From contig CAJYKV010000024.1 in the NCBI GenBank assembly GCA_913774955.1, forward strand, positions 328,831 through 392,830: a stretch of 64,000 nt of DNA. The letters are read 5' to 3'. Of this stretch, positions 7,725-15,239 are shown piece after piece (the stretch's first letter is position 1; every line of letters starts with the position of its first letter). Below the pieces are notes generated by a model. That model saw only the letters and a program-made list of their open reading frames with translations. It had not been told where the DNA came from and searched no databases. The stretch is from an uncultured Acidovorax sp. (GTDB lineage: Bacteria > Pseudomonadota > Gammaproteobacteria > Burkholderiales > Burkholderiaceae_C). A program made the position numbers and the translations under genes.

Positions 7725-9595
7725 GTGTTGGGCCTCTGTCCGGGGCGCACGCGCCAGCGCCCGACCGCGCCGCGCTGGCGCGAGCGCAGCGTCAGCTCGG
7801 TGTAGCTGTTGATGCCCACGTGGCGCGCGAAGAAGCGCTCCAGGATCGCCGCCAGCGGCCAGGGGCTCACGCCGGCCAGCGGCCCTTCGTCCACGCCGAG
7901 CGTGATGCCCACGCCGCGCCCGTACACGAGCTGCCCGTGCTGCGGCAGCCGCCGCGTGACGGGCGCGATGCCCACCGAGCGGATGGCGGCGATCTGGCCC
8001 GAGAGATCGCGGTCCCCGAGGTCGATGTAGAGCCGCAGCAGATCGCGCAGCGTCGCCGCGCCCTCCTCCTCCGACAGGTCGTTCATCGCGAGGTAGTTGA
8101 GCGACAGGTGCGAGATCAGCCGCCAGGTGATCTCGTTCTCGGCGACGCTCGCGGTGGGCCGCGTCGGGCCCGCCACCGTCTTTACCGAGGCGACCGGCGC
8201 GGATTCGACCAGCGTGAATTCTCCCTGCTCGCCGCGCCCGCCCATGAGCAGCGGCAGGTCTCGGTTGGTGCACAGCGTGCGCACGCTGAGTTGCTTCAGG
8301 TCGTCCGCGAACGGCGCCTGCCGCTGGTCCACCAGCGAGAGGAACACCTCGCTGCCCAGGTACTGGGTGCGCGGCCCGAAGCGCGCGGCGTGCTCGGAAA
8401 AGAGCCGCGGCTCGCGGCGCACCGCGAAGTACGCCTGCTCGTTCGCGCGGATGCCGTGGATCGAGGAAAAGAGCGGCAGGAACTCCTGGTCCTTCAACTG
8501 CCCCTCGCGGTGCCCCGTCACCCCGAGCACGGAGTACACCTCGAAATCGCGCGGCCGCGTGCGGTCGGGAACGACGTGGTATTCGTTCACGCCGGGCGAG
8601 ACGTGGATGCGGTCGGCGGACCGCTCGAACAGGTTGATCGCCGGCACGCAGTGCAGCAGGAACTTGTGGCGGTCCACCTGCGCTTCCAGCGACGGCTGGG
8701 CGCGCCGCAGCAGCAGCGTGATCGCCACCTGGGCGCCGGGCGCCCGATCGAGCGCTTCCCGCAGCCCGCGGATCGAGAAGAACCGGAACCGCGCGGGGAA
8801 CGCGAAGTACTCGTGCAGCAGGCGATGGCCCTGGAAGCTGCGGTGCGTGTAGGGCAGCAGCGCCTGCGACTGCTCGTAGCCTTCGGGCTGCACGGCCTCG
8901 GCCGGCAACTGCGCCCAGACGCGCGACGGGTCCTGCGCATCGTGCACGATCACGCCGGTCACCGAATCGTGGATCAGCTCCTGCAGGTGCGATGCGACGG
9001 TGTCCACGGCGGAGATGTGCAGGTCCAGCCGGTCCATGCGCAGCGACCGCCACTGCGCCGCGCCGCGCACGCCCAGCGTGAAGCGCAGGTGCCCCGCGGC
9101 CTCCTCCGCCAGCCCGAACCGCGACAGCGGCAGATCCAGCGGCGGCCCGCCCAGGCGCGCCTGCAGCAGATCGATCGGCCGCAGCGTGATCGCATGGCCC
9201 GTGCGGAAATCGCAGGGCGTCTGGTCCTCGGCGGTCTTGCGCGCGCGGATCACGCTGCCCGCCTCCAGCGTGTAGCCTTCCGCCAGGCTGCCCTCGGTGC
9301 CGCTCGGCTCCATCTGCACCACCACCATCGACGGCGTGGGCGCCAGGTAGTGCGGGCACACCATCTCCAGGATGCGCTGCGACAGGCGCGGAAACTCCGC
9401 GTCCATCTTCATCTGGATGCGCGCCGTCAGAAAGCTGAAGCCCTCCAGCAGCCGTTCCACGTACGGGTCGGCCACCTCCAGCTCGCGCAGCGACAGCCGC
9501 CCCGCCACCTTCGGGAAGGCGGCGGCGAACTCCGCCCCCAGCTCGCGCAGGTAGCTCAGCTCCCGGTTGTAGTACTCGACCAGCCGCGGATTCAT
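7721..9595 (-). CDS. tssF: T6SS baseplate subunit TssF (ImpG/VasA)
   Basis: 624 residues, normal for the family. TssF dimers form the core of each baseplate wedge together with TssG. Seen: the highly conserved N-terminus MNPRLVEYYNRELSYLREL, then FPKVAGRL and VERLLEGFSFLTARIQ (about 50-62), all hallmark TssF blocks. No signal peptide or membrane helix. Its stop overlaps the tssG start by 4 bp; 73 bp separate it from tssE upstream. Confidence 0.97.
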   Translation of the reverse strand: MNPRLVEYYNRELSYLRELGAEFAAAFPKVAGRLSLRELEVADPYVERLLEGFSFLTARIQMKMDAEFPRLSQRILEMVCPHYLAPTPSMVVVQMEPSGTEGSLAEGYTLEAGSVIRARKTAEDQTPCDFRTGHAITLRPIDLLQARLGGPPLDLPLSRFGLAEEAAGHLRFTLGVRGAAQWRSLRMDRLDLHISAVDTVASHLQELIHDSVTGVIVHDAQDPSRVWAQLPAEAVQPEGYEQSQALLPYTHRSFQGHRLLHEYFAFPARFRFFSIRGLREALDRAPGAQVAITLLLRRAQPSLEAQVDRHKFLLHCVPAINLFERSADRIHVSPGVNEYHVVPDRTRPRDFEVYSVLGVTGHREGQLKDQEFLPLFSSIHGIRANEQAYFAVRREPRLFSEHAARFGPRTQYLGSEVFLSLVDQRQAPFADDLKQLSVRTLCTNRDLPLLMGGRGEQGEFTLVESAPVASVKTVAGPTRPTASVAENEITWRLISHLSLNYLAMNDLSEEEGAATLRDLLRLYIDLGDRDLSGQIAAIRSVGIAPVTRRLPQHGQLVYGRGVGITLGVDEGPLAGVSPWPLAAILERFFARHVGINSYTELTLRSRQRGAVGRWRVRPGQRPNT

Positions 9596-9668
9596 CTCGA
9601 TCAGGCTCCCTCCGCGCCGTGGCGGACATTCATGCCAACGCGCCCCGGCCGGCCGGCGGCGCGCACCA

Positions 9669-10196
9669 TCACCGCTGCTCGGACACGGCCACCTGCCCCG
9701 TCTCCAGGTCGAGGCTCGTCTTCAGCAGCAGCTCCAGGGGATAGGGGGACGACCAGAACTGGCACCGGATCTCGAACTGCAGCATGTTGTGGTGGCCGAA
9801 CAGTTTGCTCGACGGCGCGAGCGACACCGACAGCGTATCCGCCAGGATGCGCGGCTCGTGCTGCAGGATCGCGCGCAGGATCGCGGCCTCCACGTCCTTC
9901 CAGTCCAGCTCCGACAGCAGCTGCCCCGCCAGGGGCTTCATGCCGAAGTTCAGCACCGAGCGCTCGGCGTGCGGCAGGCCCTCGAAATCGATGTGCGAGG
10001 ACGCGTCGGACGCGTTCAGCAGCCAGTTCAGATCGCGCAGCAGCGCCTGCCGCAGCCGGGGTTCCGTCACGTAGACGGACTCGGCCCGCTCGGTGCGCCG
10101 GGACGGTTCGTGGTCGGTCAGGCGGTCCAGCAGCGCGGGCTGCAGACGGTCCTTGCCGTGCCCGTAGCCCCCATCCCTGCCCTGCTGAGTCGCCAT
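9669..10196 (-). CDS. tssE: T6SS baseplate subunit TssE (gp25-like)
   Basis: 175 residues. TssE resembles phage T4 gp25 and links the baseplate to the first sheath ring. Seen: the gp25/lysozyme-like fold signature in LRQALLRDLNWLLNA (about 48-62), SVLNFGMKPLAG (about 80-91) and the ending block FEIRCQFWSSPYPLELLLK. The N-terminus includes LQPALLDRLTD, the usual lead-in of TssE. It begins 16 bp after the tagJ stop. Confidence 0.95.
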   Translation of the reverse strand: MATQQGRDGGYGHGKDRLQPALLDRLTDHEPSRRTERAESVYVTEPRLRQALLRDLNWLLNASDASSHIDFEGLPHAERSVLNFGMKPLAGQLLSELDWKDVEAAILRAILQHEPRILADTLSVSLAPSSKLFGHHNMLQFEIRCQFWSSPYPLELLLKTSLDLETGQVAVSEQR

Positions 10197-10212
10197 GGCC
10201 CGGATAACCCGC

Positions 10213-10995
10213 TCAGGCGGACGTGAACTTCACGCGGCGCACGTCCAGCAGCGCGGCGTCGGCCTGGTCGGTCACCCACACGCGCTGGCCCCAGCCCGTG
10301 GCCTGGTCGTCGCCCAGGTCGCGCCATTCGGTGGCGCGCGCCAGGCGGATCTCGTCGCGCTCCGCGGTTTCGGAGCCGGGGTAGCGCGTGGGGATGAAGC
10401 CGTGCATCGTGCCGCCGTTGTGCAGCGTCACCTCGCAGGCCGACCAGACGAGATCCCGCAGGTCCTGCGGCTTCTCGAAGGCGATCTGCGACACGCTGGA
10501 GAACGGCACCCAGTAGTAGCTGCCGTTGGCGTACAGCTCGCACACCGGTCCGAGGCGCGCATCGGAATCGGCGATCCACTCGAAGGCCTCGCCGTCGATC
10601 TCGCCGGCCGATGCCGGGGCCTGCTCGAAGGCCGCGGCCCGCAGTTCCGCGGCCTGCTGGGCACGGCCTTCCGCCAGGCCCTGCAGCCCTTCCAGCAGCC
10701 AGCCCAGCCACTCCGGCGGCTCGCCCAGGATGTTGGGCGTGCGCTTGCCGGCGAACACCTCACGCCGCGCGACCTCGCAGAGGATCACTTCGCGGTAGGC
10801 GCGCGCCATGGTTTCCGTCTTGCGGTCGAGCTGCGCGCAGATCTGCAGCTGGTCGAGCGCCTTCTGCCATTCGCCGACGACCGCCAGCATCTGGAAATAG
10901 AACACGCGCAGCGTGGCGTCCTGCGGCCTGGCCCGGATCGCGTCCTTCAGCTCGGCCATCTGGCGGTCCAGCGGCCGCTTGAAATCGAAATTCAT
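10213..10995 (-). CDS. tagJ: T6SS accessory protein TagJ (ImpE/SciE family)
   Basis: 260 residues. TagJ/ImpE proteins bind the N-terminus of TssB and assist sheath recycling with ClpV. Seen: alpha-helical TPR-like N-terminal half (MAELKDAIRARPQDATLRVF, DQLQICAQLD) and the ImpE C-terminal block GFIPTRYPGSE with TEWRDLG. The frame continues far upstream through the tssC region in another phase, but homologues begin at the ATG used here (10995). A 209-bp gap with a hairpin separates it from tssC. Confidence 0.92.
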   Translation of the reverse strand: MNFDFKRPLDRQMAELKDAIRARPQDATLRVFYFQMLAVVGEWQKALDQLQICAQLDRKTETMARAYREVILCEVARREVFAGKRTPNILGEPPEWLGWLLEGLQGLAEGRAQQAAELRAAAFEQAPASAGEIDGEAFEWIADSDARLGPVCELYANGSYYWVPFSSVSQIAFEKPQDLRDLVWSACEVTLHNGGTMHGFIPTRYPGSETAERDEIRLARATEWRDLGDDQATGWGQRVWVTDQADAALLDVRRVKFTSA

Positions 10996-11119
10996 GGAAG
11001 TGGTTGCGGTGGTCCGCAAAATCGTTATGGGATCGCGCGCAGGGGCCACGGCATCGGCTGGCGCTGGAGGCACCACGCTCACCGGAGACGAGGGGAAGCA
11101 CGGGGCAGCGGGAGCGGCG

Positions 11120-11141
11120 CCCTGCCACGCCCCTGCCACGC
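11120..11141. repeat. 11-bp tandem duplication in the tssC-tagJ gap
   Basis: CCCTGCCACGC occurs twice without a spacer (11120-11130 and 11131-11141) in the non-coding gap between tssC and tagJ. Confidence 0.7.
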
Positions 11142-11163
11142 CCGGCGCCCCGCGGGCGGAAAC

Positions 11164-11179
11164 CGGCGGCATGCCGCCG
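11164..11179 (-). terminator. Hairpin just after tssC, possible attenuator
   Basis: The perfect palindrome CGGCGGCATGCCGCCG lies 25 bp after the tssC stop and is followed leftward by GTTTCC. The short T-run makes a weak terminator or an mRNA 3'-end stabiliser likely, which could keep sheath-gene (tssBC) mRNA above that of the genes downstream. Confidence 0.4.
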
Positions 11180-11204
11180 CCGCGCCCGCGCGCCCCGGAG
11201 CCGG

Positions 11205-12704
11205 TCAGTTGCCCGCCTGCTTCACCGACGGCAGCTTCGACACCAGCCGCAGCGACACGGTCAGGCCTTCGAGCTGGTAGTGCGGGCGCAGGAAGAACTT
11301 CGAGGTGTAATAGCCTGGATTGCCTTCCACTTCGGCCACCTGCACTTCGGCGGCAGCCAGCGGCTTGCGGGCCTTGGTTTCCTGCGAGGAGTTGGCCGGA
11401 TCGCCGTCCACGTAGTTCAGGATCCAGTCGTTCAGCCAGCGCTCCATGTCCGAGCGCTCCTTGAACGAGCCGATCTTGTCGCGCACGATGCACTTCAGGT
11501 AGTGCGCGAAGCGGCAGCACGCGAACATGTAGGGCAGCCGCGCCGACAGGTTGGCGTTGGCGGTGGCGTCCGGGTCGTAGTACTCGGCGGGCTTGTGCAG
11601 CGACTGCGCGCCGATGAAGGCCGCGACGTCGGAGTTCTTGCGGTGCACCAGCGGCATGAAGCCGTTCTTGGCCAGCTCCGCCTCGCGCCGGTCGCTGATC
11701 GCGATCTCGGTGGGGCACTTCATGTCCACGCCGCCGTCGTCCGTCGGGAAGGTGTGCGCGGGCAGGTTGTCGACCGCGCCGCCGGACTCCACGCCGCGGA
11801 TCGAGGTGCACCAGCCGTAGTACTTGAACGAGCGGTTGATGTTCACCGCCATCGCGTAGGCCGAGTTGGCCCAGGCGTACTTGCTGTGGTCGCCGCCGGC
11901 GGTCTCTTCCTCGAAGTCGAACTCGTCCACCGGGTTCGTCTTGGCACCGTACGGCAGGCGCGCCAGGAAGCGCGGCATCGCCAGGCCGATGTACTTGGAG
12001 TCGTCCGAATCGCGCAGGCTGCGCCATGCGGCGTATTCGGTGTTGGTGAAGATCTTGGTCAGGTCGCGCGGGTTCGCGAGCTCCTGCCAGGAATCCATCT
12101 GCATCATCGCGGGCGAGGCACCGGCGATGAACGGGCAGTGCGCCGCGGCCGAGACCTTGGCCATTTCGCCGAGCAGTTCCACGTCGGGCGGGCTGTGGTC
12201 GAAGTAGTAGTCGCCCACGAGGCAGCCGAACGGCTCGCCGCCGAACTGGCCGTATTCCTCTTCGTACACCTTCTTGAAGATGGGGCTCTGGTCCCAGCCC
12301 ACGCCCTTGTAGCGGCGCATGTTCCGGTGCAGCTCCTTCTTGGAGATGTTCATCACCCGGATCTTGAGCAGCTCGTCCACCTCGGTGTTGTGCACCAGGT
12401 GGTGCAGGCCGCGCCACGCGCCTTCGAGCTGCTGGAACTCGGTGTGGTGGATGATGAGGTTGATCTGCTCGGAGAGCTTGCGGTCGATCTCGGCGATGAT
12501 CGCCTGCACCGTCTGGTAGGCATCGTCAGACAGCGTGGCCGAGGCGGCCAGCGCTTGCTGCGCGAGCGTCTGCACGGCCGATTCGACCGCTTCGCGCGCC
12601 TGATCGGTCTTGGGTTTGAATTCCTTCTGCAGCAGCGACGTGAATTCGTTGCCTTCGAGCACCTGGGTGCCCTGCACCGCGTCCAGAGAGGTCGTCGTGT
12701 TCAT
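11205..12704 (-). CDS. tssC: T6SS sheath large subunit TssC (VipB/ImpC)
   Basis: 499 residues, the usual length. TssC pairs with TssB to form the contractile cytoplasmic sheath around the Hcp tube. Seen: LEGAWRGLHHLVHNTE (about 85-100), the conserved PFGCLVGDYYFDH (about 155-167), GWCTSIRGVESGG (about 295) and CRFAHYLKCIVRDKIG near 400, all diagnostic of the family. It starts 13 bp after tssB, the standard tssB-tssC pairing. Confidence 0.98.
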   Translation of the reverse strand: MNTTTSLDAVQGTQVLEGNEFTSLLQKEFKPKTDQAREAVESAVQTLAQQALAASATLSDDAYQTVQAIIAEIDRKLSEQINLIIHHTEFQQLEGAWRGLHHLVHNTEVDELLKIRVMNISKKELHRNMRRYKGVGWDQSPIFKKVYEEEYGQFGGEPFGCLVGDYYFDHSPPDVELLGEMAKVSAAAHCPFIAGASPAMMQMDSWQELANPRDLTKIFTNTEYAAWRSLRDSDDSKYIGLAMPRFLARLPYGAKTNPVDEFDFEEETAGGDHSKYAWANSAYAMAVNINRSFKYYGWCTSIRGVESGGAVDNLPAHTFPTDDGGVDMKCPTEIAISDRREAELAKNGFMPLVHRKNSDVAAFIGAQSLHKPAEYYDPDATANANLSARLPYMFACCRFAHYLKCIVRDKIGSFKERSDMERWLNDWILNYVDGDPANSSQETKARKPLAAAEVQVAEVEGNPGYYTSKFFLRPHYQLEGLTVSLRLVSKLPSVKQAGN

Positions 12705-12717
12705 GCGGCTGTCCCTT

Positions 12718-13269
12718 TCACTGAGCGTCGTTGGTCTTCTCGGCCGCGCCGCCGCCCGCGGGCTGGTTCGGCATCGCCGCCAGCGACTTCAGCAGCGCCG
12801 GGTCCTTCAGCACCTTGCTGATGAGTTCTTCGGCGCCCTGCTTGCCGTCCATGTACGAGAGCAGGTTGTGCAGCTGGGTGCGGGCTTCGAGCATCGAATT
12901 GAGCGCTCCCACCTTGCGCGCGATCGCGGCCGGGGAGAAGTCGTCCATGCTCTCGAACGTGAGGTCGATGTGCAGGCGGCCGTCGCCGGTCAGCGTGTTG
13001 GGCACGTTGAAGGACACGCGCGGCTTGATCGACTTCATGCGCGCATCGAAGTTGTCGATGTCGATGTCGAGGAACTTGCGGTCGGCGATCTCGGGCAGCG
13101 GGTCCACCGGCTTGCCCGACAGGTCGGCCATGACGCCCATGACGAAGGGGATCTGCACCTTCTTCTCGGACCCGTAGATCTCGACGTCGTACTCGATCTG
13201 CACGCGCGGCGCGCGGTTGCGGGCAATGAACTTCTGACCGCTTTTGCCGGTCTTGGTTAAGGTCACCAT
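12718..13269 (-). CDS. tssB: T6SS sheath small subunit TssB (VipA/ImpB)
   Basis: 183 residues. TssB forms the sheath protomer with TssC and carries the N-terminal region contacted by TagJ/ClpV pathways. Seen: APRVQIEYDVE (about 20-30), PFVMGVMADLSGKP (about 41-54), FDARMKSIKPRVSF (about 75) and HNLLSYMDGKQGAEELI (about 140), the family signatures. A 153-bp gap with a hairpin precedes it, so an internal promoter or processing site for tssBC is possible. Confidence 0.98.
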   Translation of the reverse strand: MVTLTKTGKSGQKFIARNRAPRVQIEYDVEIYGSEKKVQIPFVMGVMADLSGKPVDPLPEIADRKFLDIDIDNFDARMKSIKPRVSFNVPNTLTGDGRLHIDLTFESMDDFSPAAIARKVGALNSMLEARTQLHNLLSYMDGKQGAEELISKVLKDPALLKSLAAMPNQPAGGGAAEKTNDAQ

Positions 13270-13331
13270 GTTGAACTCTTCTCTCTCGTAAGGCTTGAAA
13301 ACACAGATCGGCCGGATGGCATCGACGGGGC

Positions 13332-13362
13332 TGTCGCGGGGGCTCCCCCTCCTCTCGCGACA
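13332..13362. other. Hairpin between tssA and tssB
   Basis: TGTCGCG (13332-13338) and CGCGACA (13356-13362) pair over 7 bp around a G-run/C-run core, in the only sizeable gap (153 bp) near tssB. It may be an RNA processing or stability element. There is no U-tract. Confidence 0.35.
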
Positions 13363-13422
13363 CGCCAGCTGGACAAGTATCCGGCCCCCGACGGAAGACC
13401 GCTGTTACATTTCGTTTTCCAA

Positions 13423-14460
13423 TCAGGAAGACGGCTGCGAACCTCCCGTGATCGTCTCGACCTGCGCCACGCTGTCGGGCGACAGTTCACGCAGGATGTC
13501 GATGAAACTCAGGCCCATCAGCTTGGCGGCGCGGCGGATGAGCAGCGGCGCGGGATTGGTGGGCTCGGTGCGTTCCAGGAAGGCCGCGACCTCCAGCAAT
13601 TGCGCCATCGCATCGTCGCGGGTGCGCAGGCCCCGGGGCTGTGCGGGCGCGGCGGGGGCGCCCTGCCCGGCGACGGCACCGGCCGTGCCGCCGTCCATGG
13701 CCGCGGCGCCCTCCTCCACCGCCGCCCCGCCGGCATCGGCCACGCCGACGGGCGCATGCGGCACGAGGTCGTTGAGGGCCACCAGCAGCGGCTGCAGCTG
13801 GTCCATGTCCGGCAATTGCGAAGCGCCGAGCCGGTCGCGGAAGGTGGTCTGCAGGCTGCGCAGGGCCTCGCAGGCCGCGTTCCATGCGCGCAGCGATTCG
13901 TCGCCCTGCTGCCATGCCTGCGCCAGCGCCACGCGCAGCTGGTCGAGGGAGATGCGCGTGCCGCCTTCGCCGGTGTTGCCGCGCGCCACGGCCTCGGCGT
14001 CGCGCACGCTGATCGTGCCGGCGGGCAGCCGCACGAAGTCCTGCTGGCGCAGTTCCCGGAGCTGGCCGGTGACATCGTTCAGCGAAGCGACCGCGTTCAT
14101 GCGCATGAAATGGTCGCCGTCCTCCGGCAGCGGATGCAGATCCTCCCAGTACCGGGCGAACAGCCCCGCCATCAGCTGGATGCCGGCGGACATGCCGCGC
14201 ACGCCCTGCGTGTTGGTGAGCGCGCGGCACAGCAGCGCCGCGACGCGCGCATCCTTGGTGCGCACCAGCAGCGCGGAAGCGCGCCGCTCCACGTCCCGCC
14301 AGTCCGGCGGCTCCGCCGGGATCACCGTCTCGCCGAACTGCTGCTCCGGCTTGCCGCTGGCGGCGCTCTCCAGCGCGATGAATTCGGCGTCGTAGGTCAG
14401 GTCCTGCCCGCAGGGCGGCGTGTCGGCCGTGGGTTCGAGTAGGGCTTCGTTGTCGATCAT
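13423..14460 (-). CDS. tssA: T6SS TssA (ImpA domain protein)
   Basis: 345 residues. TssA primes baseplate assembly and tail polymerisation. Seen: the N-terminal ImpA domain with PCGQDLTYDAEFIALE (about 16-31) and PPDWRDVERRASALL (about 51-65), then GMSAGIQLMAGLFARYWEDL (about 88-107). The middle (about 240-280) is Ala/Gly-rich linker; the C-terminal RRAAKLMGLSFIDILRELSP (about 310-330) is the TssA1-type ending. The ORF is open upstream but runs into tagF in another frame; the ATG at 14460 gives the family start. No transmembrane segment, unlike membrane-anchored TssA variants. Confidence 0.93.
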   Translation of the reverse strand: MIDNEALLEPTADTPPCGQDLTYDAEFIALESAASGKPEQQFGETVIPAEPPDWRDVERRASALLVRTKDARVAALLCRALTNTQGVRGMSAGIQLMAGLFARYWEDLHPLPEDGDHFMRMNAVASLNDVTGQLRELRQQDFVRLPAGTISVRDAEAVARGNTGEGGTRISLDQLRVALAQAWQQGDESLRAWNAACEALRSLQTTFRDRLGASQLPDMDQLQPLLVALNDLVPHAPVGVADAGGAAVEEGAAAMDGGTAGAVAGQGAPAAPAQPRGLRTRDDAMAQLLEVAAFLERTEPTNPAPLLIRRAAKLMGLSFIDILRELSPDSVAQVETITGGSQPSS

Positions 14461-14504
14461 GGGTTTCCGTCGTTGCTGTGCGGGCCGGTGCGCGGTCTCT
14501 GCGG

Positions 14505-15239
14505 CTAGGCCGCGGTGCCGCTGCCTGCGCCCCCGAAAAGGCGCAGGAACAGGCTTTCGTTGGGTTCGCCCCAGTGCTCGCAGCTGCGGCCGGCGGAGGG
14601 GCCGGCCGCATGCGCCCACCAGAAGCTCGCGGGCTGGCCGGCGCGCAGGATCTCGCGCCCGCGGGAAAACGAAGCTGGGCCGCGCCCCGCCGCACCGCCC
14701 TGGCCCATGCCGAGGTCGGACAGGATGCCGGCCATCGCACCGGCCTGGCCTGCGGTGGACGCCGGCCCCGAGGACGCCGCAGCGGGTGCTGCGGTGAACG
14801 GCCAGGGCAGGCGGGACAGCTGCGAATCCAGCGCATCCGCGGGCAGCGCGAGCCGGCGCGCCTCGATCACCGCGTGGCAGGCTTCCTCGAAGAACCGCCC
14901 GAGCACGGCATCGGCCTCCAGGGCCTGCCGCTTGCCCTCGCCCACCGCGATCACGGTGAGCGGGTAGCAGCGGCCCACGCGATCGATGCTGGGCGCCAGC
15001 ACGCCGCAGGATGGCGCCGCGCCCTTGCTGCCGCAGGCCACGAACGACCACAGAGGGGCCTGCGTGAAAGTGCGCTCCCAGTCGCCCTGCCCCGAGGCCT
15101 TCAGCCGCCCGAGCCCGTGGCTGAGCCAGTCGTCCCAGGCGCCGCTCATCGCGCGGGGCATGCGGCGTCCCACGAAGTCGCCCTGGCCGGGCAGCTTGCC
15201 GAACCAGGCCACGCGCGGCTGCGCGGGCGACCACGGCAT
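14505..15239 (-). CDS. tagF: T6SS-associated TagF (ImpM family)
   Basis: 244 residues. TagF is a post-translational repressor of T6SS assembly in systems that also have PpkA, PppA and Fha. Seen: WFGKLPGQGDFVGRR (about 12-26) and the W-rich core DDWLSHGLGRLK plus YPLTVIAVGEGKR, hallmarks of the TagF/ImpM domain. The ATG at 15239 overlaps the last base of the tssM stop (TGATG), so the two are translationally coupled. No membrane segment. Confidence 0.93.
   Translation of the reverse strand: MPWSPAQPRVAWFGKLPGQGDFVGRRMPRAMSGAWDDWLSHGLGRLKASGQGDWERTFTQAPLWSFVACGSKGAAPSCGVLAPSIDRVGRCYPLTVIAVGEGKRQALEADAVLGRFFEEACHAVIEARRLALPADALDSQLSRLPWPFTAAPAAASSGPASTAGQAGAMAGILSDLGMGQGGAAGRGPASFSRGREILRAGQPASFWWAHAAGPSAGRSCEHWGEPNESLFLRLFGGAGSGTAA

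Noticed and set aside
7725..9629. N-terminal extension of tssG to 9629
   Set aside because: The extension covers all of tssF in another phase and is low-complexity; the GTG overlap at 7724 gives the normal TssG length.
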